From: a bacterium
Lineage (GTDB): Bacteria > Pseudomonadota > Alphaproteobacteria > Caulobacterales > Hyphomonadaceae
Assembly: GCA_016125045.1 (NCBI GenBank)
Contig: WGML01000005.1
Span: forward strand, 62,001 to 126,000
Reading direction: 5' to 3'
Length of the DNA: 64,000 bases
In this document: positions 29,324-46,017 of the stretch, one piece after another
Position numbering within the stretch: the stretch's first letter is position 1
Layout: every line of letters begins with the position of its first letter
Made by a program: the position numbers and the translations under genes
The notes under the pieces: generated by a model
Told to the model about the DNA's origin: nothing
Seen by the model: the letters and a program-made list of their open reading frames with translations, nothing else
Databases searched by the model: none

Positions 29324-30298
29324 ATGACAACAGTTCTCGTGATCGGCGGGGCAGGATATGTCGGCAGCCATTGCTGCAAGGCGTTCGCCGAAGCGGGCTG
29401 GAACGTCGTGACGTTCGACAATCTGTCGGGCGGCTGGCGGGATTTCGTGAAGTTCGGCCCCCTAATCGAGGGCGACATCCGCGACCGCGCCGCCCTCGAC
29501 GCCGCCATCCGTGAAACCAGGCCGGATGTCGTCGCCCATTTCGCCGGGCTGATCGAGGTAGGGCTGTCGGTCACCAATCCCGGCGCCTTCTACGACGTCA
29601 ACGTCACCGGCACGCTGAACATCCTCGAAGCGATGACCGCCGCCGGGGTCAACCGGATGATCTTCTCCTCGACCTGCGCCACCTATGGCGCGCCGGTGCG
29701 CACGCCGATGGACGAGACCCATCCGCAATGGCCGATCAATCCCTATGGTTGGACCAAGCTGTTCGCCGAACGGATGATGGCGGACTTCGACCGCGCCCAC
29801 GGCCTTCGCTACGCGGCCCTTCGCTATTTCAACGCCGCGGGCGCCGACGCATCGGCGGAGATCGGTGAACGCCACGAGCCGGAAACCCACGTCATCCCGC
29901 TTGCCATTCGCGGCGCGAAAAGCTCTGACTACACCTTCACCATCTTCGGCGATGACTACGACACGCGCGACGGCACCTGCGTGCGCGACTATATCCACGT
30001 CACCGATCTCGCCGACGCGCATCGCCGGGCGATCCAGCATCTGCTCGACGGCGGAGCAAGCGAGGCGTTCAATCTGGGCACGGGCGTCGGCACCACCGTC
30101 GCCGAAGTCGCGGCGGCCGTGGAGACCGCCTCCGGGCGTCCCCTGCCCCGCAAGTTCGGACCGCGCCGACCGGGTGATTCCCCCGCCCTCGTCGCCGCCG
30201 CGGAGAAGGCGAACCGTCTGCTCGGCTGGACACCGCGGCACTCCTCGATCGACAATATCGTGCAGACCGCCTGGCGCTGGCACCTTCGCCAACCCTGA
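29324..30298 (+). CDS. galE: UDP-glucose 4-epimerase
   Basis: MTTVLVIGGAGYVGSHCCKAF, NPYGWTKLFAERM, RYFNAAGADASAEIGERHEPETHVIP. Confidence 0.94.
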   Translation: MTTVLVIGGAGYVGSHCCKAFAEAGWNVVTFDNLSGGWRDFVKFGPLIEGDIRDRAALDAAIRETRPDVVAHFAGLIEVGLSVTNPGAFYDVNVTGTLNILEAMTAAGVNRMIFSSTCATYGAPVRTPMDETHPQWPINPYGWTKLFAERMMADFDRAHGLRYAALRYFNAAGADASAEIGERHEPETHVIPLAIRGAKSSDYTFTIFGDDYDTRDGTCVRDYIHVTDLADAHRRAIQHLLDGGASEAFNLGTGVGTTVAEVAAAVETASGRPLPRKFGPRRPGDSPALVAAAEKANRLLGWTPRHSSIDNIVQTAWRWHLRQP

Positions 30299-30446
30299 TC
30301 GCGGTGATCGGCGCGCCGACCACCCGTCCGCGCGCCGCCGCCCTGCACACGCGCGAGGACTTTCCCGCGGCACGCGATTTGCTCGTCCCTATCAAACCGC
30401 CGCGGGCGAGAAGCGATCGGCGAAGCGAAACTGAGGAGTTCCCCGA

Positions 30447-31331
30447 ATGAAAAAGGTCCGCAAGGCCGTCCTCCCCGTCGCCGGCTTCGGCACACGCGTG
30501 CTGCCCGCCACGAAATCCATCCCCAAGGAGATGCTGCCCGCCTTCGACCGGCCGGCGATCCAGTATGTCGTGGACGAGGCGCGCGCGGCGGGCGTTGAGC
30601 ATTTCATCTTCGTCACCGGCCGCAACAAGGGCGCGATCGAGGACTATTTCGACCGCGCCTATGAGCTCGAGACCACGCTCAAGGAAAAGAACAAGACCGC
30701 GCTGCTGGAAGAGCTCGACCGGCTCTGCCTTCCGCCGGGCGCCGCAAGCTTCGTGCGCCAGCAGGCCCCGCTCGGCCTCGGCCACGCCGTGCTCTGCGCC
30801 CGCGATCTCGTCGGCGACGAGCCGTTCGCGGTCCTCCTGCCCGACGTCCTCGTCCATGCCTCGCCCTCCTGCCTCGCGCAGATGACCGCGGCCTACGCCG
30901 AGGTCGGCGGCAATATCGTGGCGGTGGACGAGGTTCCGGCCGAACGCGTCTCGTCCTACGGCGTCATCGCTCCGAAGACCGCGGGCGACCAGGGGCCATT
31001 GATCGAGATGAGCGGCATGGTCGAGAAGCCGCCGCGCGAGAGCGCTCCTTCGCGCCTCAAGATCACCGGCCGCTACATCCTTCAGCCTGAAATCTTCGGC
31101 CTGCTCGCCACCCAGGCCCGCGGCGCCGGAGGCGAGATCCAGCTGACGGACGCGATGCAGCGCCTGATGGGATCGCAGACCTTCCACGCCTTCCGCTACG
31201 CCGGACGCGACTATGATTGCGGCGACAAGCTGCTTTATCTGGAGGCCTTCGCCGCGCTCGCCCTCGCCCACCCGGAGCTTGGCAAGGACGCACGGGCGGT
31301 GCTCGAAGCGGTGCTCGCCCGCAAGCCCTGA
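30447..31331 (+). CDS. galU: UTP-glucose-1-phosphate uridylyltransferase
   Basis: KAVLPVAGFGTRVLPATKSIPKEMLPAFDRPAIQYVVDEA; GKGAIEDYFD-type motif. Confidence 0.96.
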   Translation: MKKVRKAVLPVAGFGTRVLPATKSIPKEMLPAFDRPAIQYVVDEARAAGVEHFIFVTGRNKGAIEDYFDRAYELETTLKEKNKTALLEELDRLCLPPGAASFVRQQAPLGLGHAVLCARDLVGDEPFAVLLPDVLVHASPSCLAQMTAAYAEVGGNIVAVDEVPAERVSSYGVIAPKTAGDQGPLIEMSGMVEKPPRESAPSRLKITGRYILQPEIFGLLATQARGAGGEIQLTDAMQRLMGSQTFHAFRYAGRDYDCGDKLLYLEAFAALALAHPELGKDARAVLEAVLARKP

Positions 31332-31343
31332 CGGCGTCGCGTC

Positions 31344-32309
31344 TCAACCGCGAAGGAACTCCGCCTTGATAAGGCCCGGCTGTTCGCCCCGCGCCGGATA
31401 CTCGAGAACATCGACATAACGCCCCGCCGGCGAGCGGAAGCGCGTGAACAGCACGCTTTCATCCAGCGTCTCTTCCGACGTCTTTTCAAACCGCGACTCG
31501 GTTTGCGTCAGTGCGCTTCGTAGACGCGGGCCCGCCGCATCGCTGAGCGGGCGAGCGATGATCACCCCGCATCCCGCCGCACCAGAGTGGGCATAGAGAT
31601 ACACCTGGCTGTCGGTTGACTCCGCGGCCCAGGTGACGGCGTCGGCTGGCAGGGTCCGCTTCACGAAGTCCGGCGCTTCGGCGGTCTGCAGACCGGCCGC
31701 CCCGGCGAGGGCCGCCGGCGTAGACGCGTCTTCCGCGGCGGACTGACAGATGCTCAGCAACAGGCCCTGCGCGACTTCGAACGAGAACTGACCGAATTGC
31801 TCCGATCGGGGCGGCGGCGGCTCCTGCGGCCGGGCCAGCGTGCGCGGCGGTTCGGGCGGCTCTGATGGTCCGTCGACGACAGGCGCGCGCGCCGCCGGGG
31901 AAGGCGGAGCGGTCGGGACAGAGGCCGATGCTGCGTCGGGCGCGGCCTGGACCGTGATTTCAGGTGACGGCTCCGGAGTCGGAACTGGCGTCTGAACTGG
32001 CGTCTGAACTGGCGTCGGCGCTTGTTCTGTCGCCGCCGCTTCAGATGGTGTGGCGGCTTCCCCAGGCGACGCCGCGCCCGAGCCCGGATCGCCCTCTCGC
32101 ACGACCATCCACATCCCGCCGCCGGGCGCGGGCGGCGTCTCGGTTTCCGAGGGAACAGCGCCCTGCGGGTTCGGGGCGGAGACTGCGGGCGGAGGGACAG
32201 GATCAGGCCGCGGTTGCGTCTCCGGCGGGGACTGCGCCACCGCGGTCGACCCGATCCACAGACCTGCTCCGATCACGGCTGTGATCGCTGCTTCAAGCGC
32301 ATGGCGCAT
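31344..32309 (-). CDS. Hypothetical secreted/periplasmic protein with Pro/Thr-rich linker
   Basis: Signal-like MRHALEAAITAVIGAGLWIGSTAVAQ (ATG at 32309), long Pro-rich segment, conserved-looking C-terminal domain (QGLLLSICQSAAED...GCGVIIARPLSD...). Confidence 0.65.
   Translation of the reverse strand: MRHALEAAITAVIGAGLWIGSTAVAQSPPETQPRPDPVPPPAVSAPNPQGAVPSETETPPAPGGGMWMVVREGDPGSGAASPGEAATPSEAAATEQAPTPVQTPVQTPVPTPEPSPEITVQAAPDAASASVPTAPPSPAARAPVVDGPSEPPEPPRTLARPQEPPPPRSEQFGQFSFEVAQGLLLSICQSAAEDASTPAALAGAAGLQTAEAPDFVKRTLPADAVTWAAESTDSQVYLYAHSGAAGCGVIIARPLSDAAGPRLRSALTQTESRFEKTSEETLDESVLFTRFRSPAGRYVDVLEYPARGEQPGLIKAEFLRG
31978..32013 (-). repeat. 12-bp tandem repeat (about 3 copies of GTCTGAACTGGC) coding for TPVQTPVQTPVP
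   Basis: Copies at 31978 (one mismatch), 31990 and 32002. Confidence 0.8.
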
Positions 32310-32491
32310 CGCCCACCCATCCCCCTCCCGGATGACCCTTGGTCCAACCATACCCGACTTTAGACGGGAAGTGCGACGTTTGGTTTCGCGTGAAGCGGGA
32401 TTCTTTGCGTTTCGTGAACGAGAGGCTCTGCGCCGCCACCGGGCTGACCTGTCTATTGCAGGCGCGCGGTCACAAGCGGAGACCGCGAGCC

Positions 32492-32896
32492 CTAGCCGAC
32501 CGACACCGCGGCTTTCAGGGCCTCAAGATAGGCGAGCCGGTCCGCCGCCCGCGCGCGCCGCGCTTCGTCGCCGGGATCGGCGGCGTCCGTGCGCACCACC
32601 TCGATCTCCGCCGACAGCTTCGCGACATCGACATCCGACAGCCGCACCGCCTCCTCCGCGAGGATGGTCAGCCCGTCCGGGGTGACGTCCGCGAACCCGC
32701 CCCGCACGAACACCGCAGTCTTGTCGCCCGCCTCATGGATCGTCACGACGCCCGGCTTCAGCGTCGTCATGAAGGGCGCGTGGTTGGGCAGAACGCCGAA
32801 CTCCCCCTCGACGCCCGGCGCATCCACCTGCTTCACCGCGCCGGAGAACAGTTCGCGCTCGGGCGAGACCAGCGAGAATTGGAGAACGTCGGCCAT
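32492..32896 (-). CDS. atpC: F0F1 ATP synthase subunit epsilon
   Basis: MADVLQFSLVSPERELFSGAVKQVDAPGVEGEFGVLPNHAPFMTTLKPGV; ORF track start 33001 trimmed to ATG at 32896. Confidence 0.94.
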   Translation of the reverse strand: MADVLQFSLVSPERELFSGAVKQVDAPGVEGEFGVLPNHAPFMTTLKPGVVTIHEAGDKTAVFVRGGFADVTPDGLTILAEEAVRLSDVDVAKLSAEIEVVRTDAADPGDEARRARAADRLAYLEALKAAVSVG

Positions 32897-33016
32897 GAGA
32901 ATTTCCTTTTCCGCCGCTCGTCTAGCAGGACCAGACCGCGTGTAAAGGCCGCATCTTGTCTTGCCAATCGGGCATGCCGCGCGCAAAATCCGACAAGGCA
33001 TCCATGGCGGGACGAG

Positions 33017-34816
33017 ATGCTCATGGGAAACATTGTCGCCCTTTCGATCAAGCGCCTGTTGCTGATCATTGCCGCTTGGGCCGTTATGACGGTCCCGCTT
33101 GGTCCAAGGTCGTTTGCGGCCCCCGCCACAGAATTTGCCTGCAATGTCTTCCTGGGCGTCGCGACCTGCGGCCTCGCGATCGGTGACGCGGCGCGACCGT
33201 TATCCCAAAGCGAACCCTTCGCCTCGAAAGATCCTGTCTCCTCCATCGCCGCCTTTTCGGAGCCGACAACCCGCACCTTCAATCTCAACAACACGAGCTT
33301 CACCACCGAGACCGGCGAGCCGACGGAGGGCGGGCTGATGACCAGGACATCCTGGTTCCGGCTCGAGCTCGCCGGATCGGGAGCCTCGACGCGCCGGGCG
33401 ATGATCCATACGTTCGGGTCCGAAATCGATACCGTAATCGCCGTCTATTCCGGGCCGGGCGGCTCTTTTGGCGGCCTCACCCGAATTGCCGGAAACAACG
33501 ACTTCGTGGCGCCCGGCGTCTCGTCCCAGCAGAGCCTGGTGCAGGTGGATCTGCAACCGGGAATGACCTATTGGCTACAGGTTGGATCGATCGGGGGAGC
33601 CCAAGGAAACATAGCCATCACCTCATCCGTCCTCGCAGACCAGGGCGGTCTTTCGGCGTTTCTCTACAAATACGGCGCGAACACCTCCTTCAACGGCCGC
33701 GAGTATTTCTGCACAAGCGGGGTCTGCCCGACAGCGGGATTCATCCTCTATAACGCCACCGCCGGTGCGATGACTGTCACGCCATCGACGACCCTTCCCA
33801 CACGCTTCAGCGCGCCGGCGGCCTTCCAGCTCGCGGCCGGCGCCGTTGCGACAGCTGAATTCACCGGCCTCGCTCTCACTGACTCAACCACCCGAACGGA
33901 AATCGGCTCGTTCGTGTTTGAAGGACGGACCGCAGGCGCTCTGACGGGTCGCGCCACCGAGCGTGCGGTCACACGGGTGCGCGGCGCGGCTCCGGCGACC
34001 ACCATCGCCGCCGCCGTGCTTCCATCAGGTCGCGCCGGGTCCCCCAACGAGCCCCTCACCGGCTTCATGAGCATTATCAACTCCGGCGCTCAGCCCGCGA
34101 TCGGCTGTCACCTCCGGACCGCCCAGTTCTCAGCCTACAGGATGTTCTTCCAGGCTACGGACCCGGCGAGCAACCTTCCCATCGGATCGATCGACGCCCC
34201 GATCGATATTCCGGCCGGCGCGACCCGCACATTCGTCTTTTCGGTGGAGAGTTTCGCCACCGAACTCGGCGACCCCACCGCCGCCGTGAACCCGTTTCAG
34301 ATCGAGTGCGCCAACGCCACATCAGGCGCGATCGGCGGGCTCGCGAGCGCCTTCGCCCTCACCTCCATCTTCACCTTCGACCCGGCGGACATGATATCCA
34401 TCGGCGTCACGCCCTCCGGCGACGGGATTCTGAACGTGCCTTCCGCCGGGCAGGCGTTCCCGGTGGCGACCGTGAACATCGGGGCTTCGGCGACGATCCG
34501 CGCGCGCGCGATCTACGCGCGGCCGTTCAGCGATCCGTCGGATCAGGCGTTCACGGCGACGATCTGCAAGACCAATCCGTCGACCGGCCAGTGCCTCGCC
34601 CCGCCGACGGCGGAAGTGGCTTTCACCGCCGCGCCGAACGTCGTTCACACATTCACCGCCTTTGTGTCGCGTCCGGCGTCTGCGCCCGCCTATTCCCCGA
34701 GCGAACGGCGCATGATCGTTGAATTCCGACAGGACTCGCCTGTGGGATTCATCTCGTCGTCCAGCGCCACGCCGGTATCGGTCGGGTCAACCAGCGCCGC
34801 GGTTCGGGCGCAGTAA
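33017..34816 (+). CDS. Hypothetical secreted protein inserted between atpC and atpD on the opposite strand
   Basis: Signal peptide MLMGNIVALSIKRLLLIIAAWAVMTVPLGPRSFAAP; beta-rich extracellular-like sequence with PPC-like SEIDTVIAVYSGPGGSFGGLTRIAGNNDF. ORF-track start 32339 is antisense read-through of atpC. Confidence 0.75.
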   Translation: MLMGNIVALSIKRLLLIIAAWAVMTVPLGPRSFAAPATEFACNVFLGVATCGLAIGDAARPLSQSEPFASKDPVSSIAAFSEPTTRTFNLNNTSFTTETGEPTEGGLMTRTSWFRLELAGSGASTRRAMIHTFGSEIDTVIAVYSGPGGSFGGLTRIAGNNDFVAPGVSSQQSLVQVDLQPGMTYWLQVGSIGGAQGNIAITSSVLADQGGLSAFLYKYGANTSFNGREYFCTSGVCPTAGFILYNATAGAMTVTPSTTLPTRFSAPAAFQLAAGAVATAEFTGLALTDSTTRTEIGSFVFEGRTAGALTGRATERAVTRVRGAAPATTIAAAVLPSGRAGSPNEPLTGFMSIINSGAQPAIGCHLRTAQFSAYRMFFQATDPASNLPIGSIDAPIDIPAGATRTFVFSVESFATELGDPTAAVNPFQIECANATSGAIGGLASAFALTSIFTFDPADMISIGVTPSGDGILNVPSAGQAFPVATVNIGASATIRARAIYARPFSDPSDQAFTATICKTNPSTGQCLAPPTAEVAFTAAPNVVHTFTAFVSRPASAPAYSPSERRMIVEFRQDSPVGFISSSSATPVSVGSTSAAVRAQ

Positions 34817-34830
34817 CCAGCCGGACGGTC

Positions 34831-37184
<2,354 letters not shown>

Positions 37185-37228
37185 TCAGCAGCCCCTGTTC
37201 CCGTGTTGGGTCCGATGGACCAGTCGGC

Positions 37229-39330
<2,102 letters not shown>

Positions 39331-39420
39331 ATCTGTGCCCGCAATCTCCGGCCCGCCGCGCCCGGGCCCGAGCGTTTGAAAATTCGCTCACAAATCAGGT
39401 GACTGCAGGCGGCCAGACGC

Positions 39421-39448
39421 GGAGCCCCCCTCAGGTTGAGGCGGCTCC
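39421..39448. promoter_or_regulatory. Hairpin in presumed atp operon leader (GGAGCC ... CCTCA-GGT-TGAGG ... GGCTCC)
   Basis: 6-bp outer and 5-bp inner stems read directly, about 90 bp upstream of atpH start; no T-run on either strand. Confidence 0.4.
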
Positions 39449-39633
39449 TAGCATGAGCCCCTACCCATGACAACATGACGCCGTCGCGACAATTCGCTTT
39501 GCCGGCGCGTTCCGTGGCCGGAGGGTCGCGCGCGCCCCCTCTCCGCGTCCGGGCGGCATGCTCGGGCCGCATCGCCTGATCCACAGGACGCGCCGCCGGC
39601 GTATACCTGCAACACACAAGGAATTACCGGCCC

Positions 39634-40272
39634 ATGTCCCCTCCCGCATCGCTTCTGGTCGTCGCCGCCACAGCCATGTTCGCGGCGGTCGCGGCCCCCG
39701 CCGCCAGCGCCGTCGAGGAACCGAAATTCGCCCGCGTCCTCAAAGATGGCGACTTCGAGGTACGCGACTACGCCCCGCAGATCGTCGCCTCGGTCGACAC
39801 GCGCGGCGAGGCGGTTGACGCCCGTAATTCCGGCTTCATGCCGCTCGCGAACTACATCTTCGCCAAGGAGAGGCCCGGCGAGAAGATCGCCATGACGGCC
39901 CCCGTCGTCCAGGCGCCGCGAGCGAAGATCGCGATGACCGCCCCCGTCACCCAGACAGCGTCCGCCGGGGATGAGTGGCGCGTCTCCTTCATCATGCCCT
40001 CGTCCTGGACCATGGAGACCCTTCCCTCCCCGGAAAATCCCGCGGTCGAACTCGCCGAGCGCCCGGCCCGCCGCATGGCCGTCGTCCGCTATTCCTGGTT
40101 CGCCGGGCCGGACAAGATGGCCCGCAAGGAGGCCGAACTGCTTGCCTGGGTGTCGGCTCAGGGGCTCACCCCCGTCGGCGAGCCGGAGCACGCCTTCTAC
40201 GACCCGCCATGGACGCCGCCTTTCGCGCGCCGGAATGAAGTCATGGTCGAGATCGCCGCCGACGCAAGTTAG
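39634..40272 (+). CDS. SOUL family heme-binding protein, secreted
   Basis: Signal-like N-terminus; FEVRDYAPQIVASVDTRGE, duplicated KIAMTAPV motif, FIMPSSWTMETLP. Confidence 0.92.
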   Translation: MSPPASLLVVAATAMFAAVAAPAASAVEEPKFARVLKDGDFEVRDYAPQIVASVDTRGEAVDARNSGFMPLANYIFAKERPGEKIAMTAPVVQAPRAKIAMTAPVTQTASAGDEWRVSFIMPSSWTMETLPSPENPAVELAERPARRMAVVRYSWFAGPDKMARKEAELLAWVSAQGLTPVGEPEHAFYDPPWTPPFARRNEVMVEIAADAS

Positions 40273-40298
40273 GCGGACCGCCGGGGCTCGCCTCCCCG

Positions 40299-40973
40299 CT
40301 ATCGATCGCTCCGCCGCCTCGCGAGCGCCGCAAGCGTCGGCGAAAGGGCGAGGCCGATGAAATCCGTCACGATGTGGCCGAGAATATTGGCGCCGAGATC
40401 GCCATGGATCCGGTAGAGCCCCATCAACACGCCTCTCGAAATGAAGAAGGTCACCGTCGGTCCGACGCCCCACATCGGGAGATGCGCGAGCGCAAAAATC
40501 GTCACGCCGACCAGGGTCGCAATCACCGGATCGCCGACCAGGCGATCAAGCCAGGCGAGCGCGACGCCCGTGAAGAGTATGTCCTCTGCGGCGACGCCAA
40601 CCACCACTCCGGCGACCATCAGCCACGGCGGGGCCTGACCGAACGCCGCCGCGCCGGCCTCGAACCCCTTGAGGCCGAGCCGGGCCGGAAGCCGCATCAG
40701 AACGCCGCCGAACCAGAGCGAGAAAAAGCCCGCGATCCCCGCAGCCCAGGCGAGCGTCGTCCATCCCGGCATGACGAAGCCCAGCTCCGCCGGCGAGAAC
40801 CCGCCCGGCCCAAGCGCCAGCGCAAGTCCACTCCCCGCCGCACCGGCAAACGCGATGAGCCCGGCGACGCGCAGCCACATCGGCCTCGCCGCCGGGTCCC
40901 CCCGCGTGGTCGCCCAGGCGATCAGCGGCGGCAGGCCGCAACCCAGCGTCAGCGCAAAGAGAGCAAGCGTCAT
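40299..40973 (-). CDS. CPBP-like intramembrane protease-family protein with degenerate first motif
   Basis: Hydrophobic protein with VAAEDILFTGVALAWL (canonical EExxxR position altered), FALAHLPMWG, HIVTDFIGLAL. Confidence 0.65.
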   Translation of the reverse strand: MTLALFALTLGCGLPPLIAWATTRGDPAARPMWLRVAGLIAFAGAAGSGLALALGPGGFSPAELGFVMPGWTTLAWAAGIAGFFSLWFGGVLMRLPARLGLKGFEAGAAAFGQAPPWLMVAGVVVGVAAEDILFTGVALAWLDRLVGDPVIATLVGVTIFALAHLPMWGVGPTVTFFISRGVLMGLYRIHGDLGANILGHIVTDFIGLALSPTLAALARRRSDR

Positions 40974-41059
40974 GAGGTCCCCCGCCGCCCGCGCGATTGA
41001 TCCTGACCCGACATCGGTCTAACCCGAAGCACCGTTCGCCAGCCAGAGATCGATGCGCC

Positions 41060-42457
<1,398 letters not shown>

Positions 42458-42502
42458 ACCCGGGCTCGCTTATACCTTCGAGGTCGGCGCGTCAGGTGCC
42501 TC

Positions 42503-43447
42503 TCAGGCGTCCTCAAGATCGAAGAATGACCGGAACAGGGAGTCGCCGACGATGTTCAGGTTGAACTGAAGCACGTCGATGAATTCGTGCAGCCCGCCCT
42601 GCAGGATCGGCTCGATCTCCGCCGTGTCGATCCCGGCGCGAAGCTTCTCCATTTCAGCCGTCGCCGCGACGTCCACACCGAGCATCCGCACGATCCGCTG
42701 AAGCGCGTCCGACGCGCCGTTGACGCAGAAGCGGATCGATCGCGGGAACTCCGGATCGAGGATCAGGAAGGTGGTGACATCCTTGTAGTTCGCGCGGTGG
42801 AATCTCTGGCGGTACATCTCAAATCCGCTCACCGACTTCAGCACGGCCCCCCAGTGAACCGAGTCATAGGGCGACTGGAAATAGTCCGCCCTCGGCAGCA
42901 GGTGGAAATACTTCACATCGAGAATCCGCGCCGTCTTGTCGGCGCGCTCGAGCAGCCGCCCCATGCGCAGGAAGTGCCAGCCCTCGCCATGCGACATAAC
43001 ATTCTCGGTGAGGCCCTCCAGCAGGTTGCTGGCGTTGCGCACCGCGATGTAGACGTCCTGCAGATTGTCGATCTTCCGCTTCCGGCTGTGCCGTTCGATT
43101 TCATGGTGCAGTTCGTTGATCGCCTCCCACATTTCCGACGGAATGATCTCCCGCAGGGTGCGAGCGTTCTCCCGCGCGGCCTTGATGCAGGAGAGGATGG
43201 AGTTGGGGTTCACCGGATCGAACGTCAGGAACCGGACGACATCCGCTTCGGTTTGCGTCGCATAGCGGGCGGCGAAATCCTCATCATCCCCGGACGCCTG
43301 CACCAGCGGCTCCCACTGCGCGCTGTCACGGTCGAGCCGCAGGTCCAGGATCAGATGCGAATTGACCGCGATGAACCGCGCGACATTCTCGGCCCGCTCC
43401 AGATAGCGGCCCATCCAGTGGATGGAACTGGCGGCGCGGCTAAGCAT
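42503..43447 (-). CDS. Alpha-E domain-containing protein
   Basis: [47 protein letters not shown]; 8-bp overlap with upstream ATP-grasp gene. Confidence 0.93.
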   Translation of the reverse strand: MLSRAASSIHWMGRYLERAENVARFIAVNSHLILDLRLDRDSAQWEPLVQASGDDEDFAARYATQTEADVVRFLTFDPVNPNSILSCIKAARENARTLREIIPSEMWEAINELHHEIERHSRKRKIDNLQDVYIAVRNASNLLEGLTENVMSHGEGWHFLRMGRLLERADKTARILDVKYFHLLPRADYFQSPYDSVHWGAVLKSVSGFEMYRQRFHRANYKDVTTFLILDPEFPRSIRFCVNGASDALQRIVRMLGVDVAATAEMEKLRAGIDTAEIEPILQGGLHEFIDVLQFNLNIVGDSLFRSFFDLEDA

Positions 43448-44912
43448 CGAGGATCTCGTCCATCGAACGGAGGTCGTCGCCGAGCACCCAGGTATCCTTG
43501 CTGCCGCCGCCCTGCGACGAGTTCACCACGAGCGAGCCGCGTTTCAGCGCCACGCGCGTCAGACCGCCCGGCAGCACATAGATCTCCCGGCCGTAGAGAA
43601 TGTACGGCCTGAAATCGACATGCCGGCCCTCGATCGCGTCACCGATGATCGTCGGCGTGCGCGAAAGCGACAGCGTCGGCTGGGCGATATAATCCCGCGG
43701 CGCCTTTCGGATGCGTTCGGCGAAGATGTCCCGTTCGGCCGCCGTCGATTTCGGCCCGATCAGCATGCCGTATCCGCCGGACAGGTTGACCGCCTTCACG
43801 ACCAGCGAATCGAGATTCTCGAGCACATGCTTGCGCTGCTTTTCATCGTCGCAGATGAAGGTCGGCACGTTCGCGGTGATCGCATCCTCGCCGAGATAGT
43901 ATCGGATGATCTGCGGCACATAGGCGTAGACCGCCTTGTCGTCGGCGATCCCCGTCCCGGGCGCGTTGGCGAGCGTCACATTGCCCTTGCGGAAGCAATC
44001 CATGATGCCGGGAACGCCGAGCAGGGAGTCCTTGCGGAACACGAGCGGATCAAGAAACGCGTCATCGATCCGGCGATAGATCACGTCGACCCGCTGGAAG
44101 CCGGTGGTCGTGCGCAGATAAACCTTGTCGTCCCGCACCGCCAGATCGGAACCCTGCGCCAGCATCACTCCCATCTGCTGGGCGAGGAAGGAGTGCTCGT
44201 AATAGGCCGAATTGTAGATGCCGGGCGTCAGCACCACGACCGTCGGCTTCTCCACCCCCTCCGGCGCGGCGTGGCGCAGCGTCTCGTAAAGATGGTCGCC
44301 ATAGTTCGACACCGGGCGCACCCGCATTTCCTGGAAGGCGTTCGGAAAGGTGTGCTTCTGGATCGCCCGGTTCTGCAGCACGTAGGAGATGCCGGACGGA
44401 CAGCGCAGATTGTCCTCCAGCACATAGAATTCACCGTCGCCGTCGCGCACGAGGTCGGTGCCGGTGATGTGGATCCAGATCCCCTTGGGAGGCGACAGCC
44501 CGACGCATTCCTTCAGGAAGCATTCCGAGGACAGGACGAGATCCCTCGGAACCACGCCGTCCTTCAGGATCTTCTGGTCATTGTAGATGTCGTCGATGAA
44601 GAGGTTCAGCGCCTCGATCCGCTGCTTCAGTCCGGCTTCCAGCGTCTTCCATTCCTTCGACGGCACGATGCGCGGAACGATGTCGAACGGGAAAATCTTC
44701 TCCGTGCCCTTCTTGTCGCCATAGACGCTGAAGGTGATGCCCTGCTGATAGAGCGCGTGCTCGGCCGCCTTCTGCCGCCTGCGCAGCTCCTTGGGCGGGA
44801 GCGCGTTGATCTGCTGGATCAGCGGCAGCGCCTCCTTGCGGGGCCGACCGTTCGGCTGGATCAACTCGTCATAGAACCCTTCCGTGTCGTAGTTCGCGAA
44901 GTTCATACACAA
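43440..44912 (-). CDS. Circularly permuted type-2 ATP-grasp protein
   Basis: [74 protein letters not shown]-like segment. Confidence 0.94.
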   Translation of the reverse strand: MCMNFANYDTEGFYDELIQPNGRPRKEALPLIQQINALPPKELRRRQKAAEHALYQQGITFSVYGDKKGTEKIFPFDIVPRIVPSKEWKTLEAGLKQRIEALNLFIDDIYNDQKILKDGVVPRDLVLSSECFLKECVGLSPPKGIWIHITGTDLVRDGDGEFYVLEDNLRCPSGISYVLQNRAIQKHTFPNAFQEMRVRPVSNYGDHLYETLRHAAPEGVEKPTVVVLTPGIYNSAYYEHSFLAQQMGVMLAQGSDLAVRDDKVYLRTTTGFQRVDVIYRRIDDAFLDPLVFRKDSLLGVPGIMDCFRKGNVTLANAPGTGIADDKAVYAYVPQIIRYYLGEDAITANVPTFICDDEKQRKHVLENLDSLVVKAVNLSGGYGMLIGPKSTAAERDIFAERIRKAPRDYIAQPTLSLSRTPTIIGDAIEGRHVDFRPYILYGREIYVLPGGLTRVALKRGSLVVNSSQGGGSKDTWVLGDDLRSMDEILDA

Positions 44913-44920
44913 AGGGTCCT

Positions 44921-45889
44921 TCAGCTGACCGGTTCATTGAGCTCCCGCATCTGCACATCGATCAGGAGCGATTCCGTTCCGCCGCCGCGATAGATCGTGC
45001 CGGAGGTCGGAGTGGCGTCGAGATAGTTTCGGCCGCTGGCTACGCGAACATGATCTTGCGCGACCGAGCAACCGTTCGTCGGGTCAAATCCGCGCCAGCC
45101 GACGTAAGGCAGATAGACTTCAGCCCACGCATGCGACGCGTCCGACTGAATCTTGTTGGCGTAATTCGCCCCTGTATAGATGTAACCCATCCGATAACGG
45201 GCGGGAATGCTGAGCAGTCTTGCAAGACAAATAAAGAGATTGGCGAAATCCTGACAGACGCCCCGTCGCGACTTGTAGACCTCATACGGCGTCGTACTCA
45301 GGGCAGTGGCGCCCGGAGAATAGGCATAATCGCGATAGATGCTGACATTGATATCCTGAATCGTCTTCAGAAGATGGTAGCCGTTCCTCTCGACAAACCC
45401 CATCGCATAGTCGGTGAGTTCGAGAAGCTGCGACTCCGGCAATTCCATAGGCAACAGGTAGGGCATCATCATCTGCCGCTGCCAGGGCATCCAGACGAGC
45501 GGGATCGATGACTGCCTTCGGGACAGGCTGTGATCATCGGGCGGGGCCGCGAACACTTTCACCACGCTCGACGCCGTCACGTCGAGCCGCGTATAGGGCG
45601 CATCGATCAGATAATGCATGGCCTGATTGCCGAACACATCGTCGAACAGGATCCGTTCACCCGGAGACGACAGCGTCACCGTGGAGCGGACCACGTCCTG
45701 AACTGCGTCCTCCACCGGCTGGAGTCGGAACAGGTGCGTCGAATGCTCAACTGGCGCCGAATAGACGTATTGCGTCCGATGAACGATCTCGAACAGGCGA
45801 TAATGCAGCGGCTGACCGTCCTGCGTGCGGGTGATCGCGCGCACATTGGTGACGGACCCGGAATCCGCTATAGGTCGATCGTCATTCAT
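44921..45889 (-). CDS. Transglutaminase-like cysteine peptidase family protein
   Basis: Tgase triad: [28 protein letters not shown]; start ATG at 45889 preferred. Confidence 0.92.
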   Translation of the reverse strand: MNDDRPIADSGSVTNVRAITRTQDGQPLHYRLFEIVHRTQYVYSAPVEHSTHLFRLQPVEDAVQDVVRSTVTLSSPGERILFDDVFGNQAMHYLIDAPYTRLDVTASSVVKVFAAPPDDHSLSRRQSSIPLVWMPWQRQMMMPYLLPMELPESQLLELTDYAMGFVERNGYHLLKTIQDINVSIYRDYAYSPGATALSTTPYEVYKSRRGVCQDFANLFICLARLLSIPARYRMGYIYTGANYANKIQSDASHAWAEVYLPYVGWRGFDPTNGCSVAQDHVRVASGRNYLDATPTSGTIYRGGGTESLLIDVQMRELNEPVS

Positions 45890-46017
45890 CCGCAGCCTCC
45901 TCGCGCCTACCGGCCGCAGCGCCTGCGTGCGTCCGTCGCCCGCGGGCCGGATCGCGGACGTGTCCCGCGAGCGGCCCTCTGTCCGCCTCCTGTCGTCTAG
46001 CACGGAACACCCGCACA

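Noticed and set aside
43422-44993. 523-aa plus-strand ORF opposite the ATP-grasp gene
   Set aside because: Antisense shadow of a well-recognised ATP-grasp protein.
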